From assembly GCA_043421945.1 (NCBI GenBank), contig JBHOGO010000119.1, positions 1 through 9,751 of the forward strand: DNA of 9,751 nucleotides, written 5' to 3'. Under the pieces are notes generated by a model, which was given only the letters and a program-made list of their open reading frames with translations, made no database searches and was not told the DNA's origin. The stretch is from Thaumasiovibrio sp043421945. GTDB lineage: Bacteria > Pseudomonadota > Gammaproteobacteria > Enterobacterales > Vibrionaceae. The position numbers were made by a program, and so were the translations under genes. Every line of letters starts with the position of its first letter. The first letter of the stretch is position 1. Shown one piece after another: positions 6,219-9,751 of this stretch.

Positions 6219-6800
6219 ATGAACATACTCCTAGACCAACCACTGGTAAGCCCGCACAGCATAGAGAGCATACTCGACGAAATACACCACGCCGAACGAG
6301 ACCTCGCCCTCGACGAAGACACCTACCGCCAACTCCTCAACACCCACACAGGCAAAACCAGCTGCAAGACCATGCGCCTAGATGAACTACAAACCATCAT
6401 CGACACCATGAAACAAAAAGGCTTTAAACCCCGTTTAAACACCGCCCCAAAGAAGCGAAAACCCACCCCATCAGGGAAGCTCAGCCCAAAATCAGGCAGC
6501 GCAAATCACCCACAAATCGATAAAATTCGAGCGCTATGGATAGATATGTATCAGCAAGGAATCGTCAGAGACGGCAGCGAAACCGCACTCGATAAGTTCG
6601 TGAAGAGAATGACAGGCGTTGAGCATGTGGGGTGGTTGAATAAACAGCAGGCGCAAACCTGTATAGAAATATTAAAGAAATGGAATACGCGCATCTACAC
6701 CAACAACAAAACTGACTACAAGTCATCAACCCTTCAGCCAATTAATGAAAAGTGTCACAAATGTCGCTTAGACTGCTTGAGAGTGTGCACCATTTACTGA
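6219..6800 (+). CDS. gemA: GemA / gp16 family regulatory protein (DUF1018)
   Basis: A 193-residue protein with the recognisable gp16 arrangement. An N-terminal half (residues 18-70) contains DEDTYRQLL, TGKTSCKTMRLDEL and MKQKGFKPR, followed by a basic linker. A C-terminal half contains IRALWIDMYQQGIVRDGSE and GVEHVGWLNKQQAQTCIEIL. In Mu, GemA affects host gene expression and DNA supercoiling and lies just before mor, the same relative position as here. AGGAAG (6211-6216) is a good ribosome site. The last 30 residues, with four cysteines (179, 182, 186, 190), look unlike the usual ending. The strong A/C bias of the first two thirds fades after about 6500-6600, so the 3' part may have been exchanged when the neighbouring cassette arrived. 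Confidence 0.85.
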   Translation: MNILLDQPLVSPHSIESILDEIHHAERDLALDEDTYRQLLNTHTGKTSCKTMRLDELQTIIDTMKQKGFKPRLNTAPKKRKPTPSGKLSPKSGSANHPQIDKIRALWIDMYQQGIVRDGSETALDKFVKRMTGVEHVGWLNKQQAQTCIEILKKWNTRIYTNNKTDYKSSTLQPINEKCHKCRLDCLRVCTIY

Positions 6801-6842
6801 ACGGATGCCACATTTTGCAATAATTTAAGAAAAGGAAGAAAA

Positions 6843-7700
6843 ATGTTTAATGGTGATTTAAAAAAAGAAGCTCTTGCTGATTTGCAACGTGCAAGTGATA
6901 AAAATGAAACAGTAACAGAAAAGGTTATGGCGGCATCAACGAAGCTACACGAGTTACGTTCCACGTGTTGCGTAGAACTCATTTCAAAAGTCGAGAGCTA
7001 TATAACCAACCTTGCAAATAGCCCAAAAGAGTTAGATAAGAGTTTTTCGGAATATCAAACAGAGACATCTTGTTTTAAAGACAGTATTAGTAAACTTGAA
7101 CTAGAGGCTCAAAAGTCAACGACAACGGCCGCGGGTGGTGCAGCAGCAGGAGTCGCAGCAGGAGTTGGCACCGCAGCTCTAGCTCCAACGGCAGCAATAG
7201 CGATAGCAACAACCTTTGGAACAGCATCAACAGGTACGGCAATCTCTGCGCTATCAGGAGCAGCAGCAACCAACGCAGCACTTGCATGGCTCGGGGGTGG
7301 AGCCCTAACAGCAGGAGGCGGTGGTATGGTTGCTGGCAAAGGTCTACTCGCTCTTGCTGGTCCTGTTGGTTGGGCTATTGGTGGTGTAGCTCTTGCTGGC
7401 GCTGGACTATACTCACGCAAAAAAAATAAAGAGGTTGCAGAAAAAGCCAATGAGGAACGCAGAGAGATAGAAGCTAACATAAGAACACTAGACCTCATGC
7501 TAAATAGTACAACTGAGTTATTCTCTCTTACCCAAAAGCACAGCGATGGCGTTAATGAAATGCTTATTACACTGACTGGGTCCGCTCCGAACGACTACAA
7601 AGAATTCTCACCCAAAGATAAGGAAATGTTAGGAGCATTAATCAACCATATACATAGCCTGTCAAAAATCATTAATAAGCAGGTTGATATTGGGGAATGA
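6843..7700 (+). CDS. Cassette gene A: Ala/Gly-rich membrane-type protein, unknown function
   Basis: A 285-residue protein in three parts. Residues 1-92 are polar, probably helical or coiled coil (ADLQRASDKNETVTEKVMAA). Residues 93-190 are almost entirely Ala, Gly, Leu, Val and Thr, with glycine-zipper spacing and two or three possible membrane spans, including SGAAATNAALAWLGGGAL and LALAGPVGWAIGGVALAG. Residues 191-285 are again charged and helical (SRKKNKEVAEKANEERREI). From memory, the core resembles a segment that recurs in assorted unassigned bacterial proteins; no enzyme motif is visible. AGGAAG at 6833-6838 precedes the ATG. The gene ends in an ATGA overlap with gene B, so the two are probably made together and may interact. 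Base composition differs sharply from the phage genes on both sides. A membrane role in host defence or exclusion is inference. Confidence 0.7.
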   Translation: MFNGDLKKEALADLQRASDKNETVTEKVMAASTKLHELRSTCCVELISKVESYITNLANSPKELDKSFSEYQTETSCFKDSISKLELEAQKSTTTAAGGAAAGVAAGVGTAALAPTAAIAIATTFGTASTGTAISALSGAAATNAALAWLGGGALTAGGGGMVAGKGLLALAGPVGWAIGGVALAGAGLYSRKKNKEVAEKANEERREIEANIRTLDLMLNSTTELFSLTQKHSDGVNEMLITLTGSAPNDYKEFSPKDKEMLGALINHIHSLSKIINKQVDIGE

Positions 7701-8551
7701 GTGAATTAAGAGGTAATGATAGACCTACCATCAAAACACAAGTTAATGCATCCGTGGTTGGACAGCTAAACAATGTCAGATATGAGAAAGAGCTAACTGA
7801 ACTATCAATACAAGATTTGCGCTTCAAATCGGCAACAGAGCAACTTGATAACGTTAAAATATTTTTGGGTTCTCCAGAGAATATCTTAGGCTCAGACAAA
7901 ACAAAGCATGGAGAAATCGCAGAGCAAGTAGAGGTCGGAGTAAGAAACGCTAAGTCGATCCTTAATGGTGAATCAGCAACTGCAACTTTTGACACCGTTG
8001 GACGTACAGCCCCTGAAGATTACATCATTGACGGTATCAAAGTTCAGTCAAAATTCATCAATGGAACGCGGGCAAACCTAGATCATGTACTTGATCATAT
8101 GGAAAAATATCAAGATTTCGGTCGTGATGGCTCTTATTACCATATCCCAAAAGATCATTATGAAATAATTGATAAAATACGTAATGGTCAAAGTGTCGAT
8201 GGCCTGTCAGATAGAACAGTAAATACGCTACTAAAAAAGATCGAACTAGTCGAAGATGCAACTGGATTACCATTCGAAGAAGTAGTTAAACCTGGAATAT
8301 CGGATTACGCTGAAATCCAACAAGGAACAGTGGAAAACACCCTAAGCCGACATAATGAAGATCTTGAGGCTAAAAACGACTCGATTAAAGATGATATATC
8401 CCAAGAGCACCAAGCATCACTCCAAGACGGCTTAAAAACAGCAGCAATTGCTGGGGCTATTTCCGGCGGAATTAGTCTAGCAACTGCAATTTATAGTAAA
8501 CACAAAGACGGAAAAAAACTTCTTCAAGGCGACTTTACTATTGAGGATTAG
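7697..8551 (+). pseudogene. Cassette gene B, N-terminal part: nuclease-like domain, ends at an in-frame amber
   Basis: Translation starts at ATG 7697 inside an ATGA overlap with gene A and meets TAG at 8549-8551 after 284 residues. The frame then continues open to 9139, so this is the front part of a 480-residue protein. Residues 70-120 read KHGEIAEQVEVGVRNAKSIL and then TAPEDYIIDGIKVQSKFING. A helix with E73/E76, then D108 or D112, then Q117-S-K119 fits the PD-(D/E)XK nuclease pattern in its Mrr-like QxK form. FGRDGSYYHIPKDHY (141-155) looks like a conserved surface loop. Residues 246-264 are a Gly/Ala-rich hydrophobic helix. A truncated product might be stable, but it lacks the other membrane segments. 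The nuclease reading comes from the motif alone. A sequencing error at 8549-8551 cannot be excluded. Confidence 0.6.
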
Positions 8552-9139
8552 AAGGATGTCGGTGTTATTACAGCAAAAGGAACGGCATCTGGAGCCATCA
8601 CAGGCGCTGCAATCTATGGTTTGACCAACTATGCAGGCATGGCGGCACCATTTGCAGGTGCCGTAGCAGGAAGTATTAAGGGGATTGGGCTCCTATTAAT
8701 AGAATTTGAAAACGGCAACATGTCACTTGATGAGCTTTACGATGAAGGGCTTGCTTTATGCTCTGAATCAGCGATTGTAGGTATAGCCAGTTTTGCGGGC
8801 CAAACATTGATTCCAGTTCCTATTTTAGGAGCCGTCATTGGATCAATAGCTGGTAAACTATTGTGTGAAAATATAGGTTCACATAGCAAAAAGCTCGCGC
8901 AAAAAATGGCTGATGAAACCAATAAATATATTGCGAAGCTAGACGCTCTCCACGCTGAAGCTTTTCACAAAATAACGCAATACTTTACTCATCTACACTC
9001 ACTAACCGAAGCGGCATTTACCGTTGAAAACAATACAAAGGTTTTTGAACTAAGTATTGAATTGGCAGTAGAACATGGTGTGTGTGACTCAAAGATAATA
9101 AAGGATACCAACGCCCTAGATGCTTTCATGCTTGATTAA
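8552..9139 (+). pseudogene. Cassette gene B, C-terminal part after the amber codon
   Basis: The frame of gene B resumes directly after the TAG and runs 195 codons to the TAA at 9137-9139. The sequence across the stop is smooth (TIED, stop, KDVGVITAKGTASGA), and a TGG-to-TAG change of one tryptophan is an easy explanation. Two glycine-rich hydrophobic regions (about residues 296-328 and 357-388 of the full protein, including GQTLIPVPILGAVIGSIAG) suggest membrane insertion or oligomerisation. A charged helical tail with KLAQKMADETNKYIAKLDAL follows. In-frame TTG (8621) and ATG (8639) codons lack ribosome sites, so independent expression is unlikely. Unless the amber is suppressed or is a sequencing error, this part is not made. 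Confidence 0.65.
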
Positions 9140-9173
9140 AATTAGCCCGCTCAACCCTTGACGCTTTTCTCCC

Positions 9174-9206
9174 CCCTCCCGCAAACTAGCTTTTCCAGCG
9201 GGAGGG
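9174..9206 (+). promoter_or_regulatory. Hairpin that would mask the mor ribosome binding site
   Basis: CCCTCCCGC (9174-9182) pairs perfectly over nine bases with GCGGGAGGG (9198-9206), with a 15-base loop. The right arm contains the mor Shine-Dalgarno GGAGGG (9201-9206), seven bases before ATG 9213. In mRNA the stem would hide the ribosome site. No T-run follows, so it is not a standard terminator. Confidence 0.65.
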
Positions 9207-9212
9207 AACCAA

Positions 9213-9632
9213 ATGGCACAGCAAGCGCACCAACAAGAGATTTTCACCGAATCCACCAGCGAACTTCATGACCTACTCGATCATATCGAACACATCGCCC
9301 CCGATACCCTGCAACACCGTTGGCCTTCTTCCCTGCAATCTATCGCCGAACTCTTCCGCTTCGAACTGGAACGCTCAGGTGTTACAGACCCACACATCGC
9401 CAACAAACTCGTCCTAAGCCTCGGCCACTACCTTGGCGGGCGCGATATCTACATCCCCAATGGCAACATCCTCAAAACAGCAGTACGTAACATTCAAATT
9501 TGGCGTGATTTTAATGGGCGGAATATCGAAGCGTTAGCAGTACAACACCAACTCAGTGAAAGGCAAGTCACCGCCATCCTCAAAGAGCAGAGAACGGCGG
9601 AAGTGCAAAGAAGGCAGAGAGCACTGTTTTAA
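9213..9632 (+). CDS. mor: Mor, activator of Mu-like middle transcription
   Basis: A 139-residue protein of the Mor/C activator family. In Mu, Mor is the last early gene product and, as a dimer, recruits host RNA polymerase to the middle promoter Pm. The N-terminal dimerisation part (about 15-85) contains WPSSLQSIAELFRFELERSG and ends with the family signature GGRDIYIPNG (76-85), a strand that inserts into the DNA minor groove in Mor. The C-terminal HTH (about 100-126) contains DFNGRNIEALAVQHQLSERQV. The length is close to Mu Mor. The strong GGGAGGG ribosome site lies in a hairpin. The gene has regained the A/C-rich composition of the phage block. A Mor target should lie just downstream; candidate repeats are at 9655-9691. 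The alternative, phage C protein, is less likely given the place right after the gemA region. Confidence 0.88.
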   Translation: MAQQAHQQEIFTESTSELHDLLDHIEHIAPDTLQHRWPSSLQSIAELFRFELERSGVTDPHIANKLVLSLGHYLGGRDIYIPNGNILKTAVRNIQIWRDFNGRNIEALAVQHQLSERQVTAILKEQRTAEVQRRQRALF

Positions 9633-9654
9633 ACCAACACGGCCAAGGGATTGT

Positions 9655-9691
9655 CTGAGATCTTACTAAATTTGTTACTTAACCTGAGATC
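9655..9691 (+). repeat. Paired CTGAGATC repeats downstream of mor
   Basis: CTGAGATC occurs at 9655-9662 and again at 9684-9691, 29 bases apart, in the non-coding stretch right after mor. Direct copies close to three helical turns apart would suit an activator or repressor site. In Mu the Mor-dependent middle promoter lies here. No confident -10 box was assigned. Confidence 0.4.
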
Positions 9692-9696
9692 GGTTT

Positions 9697-9751
9697 AAGC
9701 CATCGCCATCAATCCTGATTTTTCTGTGTTTGTGATGTTAAGTGATGGCTT
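9697..9751. repeat. Nested inverted repeat at the right edge of the window
   Basis: AAGCCATC (9697-9704) is the exact reverse complement of GATGGCTT (9744-9751). Inside it, CATCA (9708-9712) pairs with TGATG (9732-9736). The window ends with the last base, so the repeat may extend further. It could be a regulatory site or structured leader of the middle operon; chance is possible. Confidence 0.35.

Larger units (their letters stand above)
4126..9751 (+). mobile_element. Mu-like prophage early region, left end missing
   Basis: DUF3164, GemA (gp16 family) and Mor, all on one strand and in this order, together with small HTH and zinc-binding genes, are the signature of the early operon of Mu/B3/D3112-type transposable phages. 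The expected left part (attL, repressor, Ner, MuA and MuB) is not here; the block begins at the right end of an insertion sequence. The window ends just past mor, so middle and late genes would lie to the right. Most genes share an extreme excess of A and C over T and G on this strand, for example 24 A, 23 C, 9 G and 4 T in 5461-5520. The cassette at 6843-9139 does not share it. Confidence 0.85.

Noticed and set aside
7109..7498. 129-codon minus-strand frame opposite cassette gene A
   Set aside because: Its Ala/Pro-rich translation is the mirror of the GC-rich Ala/Gly codons of gene A; no ribosome site or recognisable motif.
8621..9139. Independent gene starting at TTG 8621
   Set aside because: Same frame as gene B, no ribosome site, and the open frame extends back to the amber codon; better read as the rear part of one gene.
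9158..9192. Promoter for mor based on TTGACG at 9158
   Set aside because: No -10 box lies 16-18 bases downstream; only hairpin sequence is present there.
1..9751. CRISPR arrays, tRNA or rRNA genes
   Set aside because: No regularly spaced repeats, tRNA-like cloverleaf or rRNA sequence was recognised on either strand.

Overview
The window looks like an accessory, mobile-element-rich part of a gammaproteobacterial genome with moderate GC, probably a marine group such as Vibrionaceae or Oceanospirillales. The genus is a guess; the phage and insertion-sequence families are better supported. Three blocks can be separated.

Left block (1-2511): the C-terminal tail of a transposase, then a promoter, a small zinc-metalloprotease-type lipoprotein gene and a strong hairpin terminator. 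About 680 bases without a convincing gene follow, then a gene for a secreted protein. The 3' end of that gene is cut off by an insertion sequence.

Middle block (about 2512-4125): an IS3-type insertion sequence on the minus strand, with orfA, orfB and matching terminal repeats. Its left end lies inside the secreted-protein gene and supplies that ORF's last seven codons. Its right end abuts a gene from the interior of a phage early region. No target duplication is visible, so the element probably marks a deletion or rearrangement junction and not a simple insertion.

Right block (4126-9751): the early operon of a Mu-like (transposable) prophage. In order it holds a Cys-containing winged-helix protein, an XRE-type helix-turn-helix protein with a cysteine cluster, a small conserved phage protein, a winged-helix/zinc-ribbon protein, DUF3164, GemA (gp16 family) and finally Mor, the middle-operon activator. 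The phage left end, repressor, Ner, MuA and MuB are absent, so this is a left-truncated prophage, at least on this side. Genes are packed with ATGA overlaps or spacings of a few bases, which points to one early transcript.

Between gemA and mor sits a compositionally different two-gene cassette (6843-9139). Gene A encodes a 285-residue protein with a long Ala/Gly-rich hydrophobic core. Gene B, coupled to it by an ATGA overlap, encodes a 480-residue protein split by an in-frame amber codon after residue 284. Its N-terminal half has a pattern resembling a PD-(D/E)XK nuclease with a QxK variant, and its C-terminal half has glycine-rich membrane segments. I read this as phage cargo, possibly a membrane-linked defence or superinfection-exclusion system, and it is the best candidate here for something undescribed. 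A hairpin that would hide the mor ribosome binding site lies directly after the cassette.
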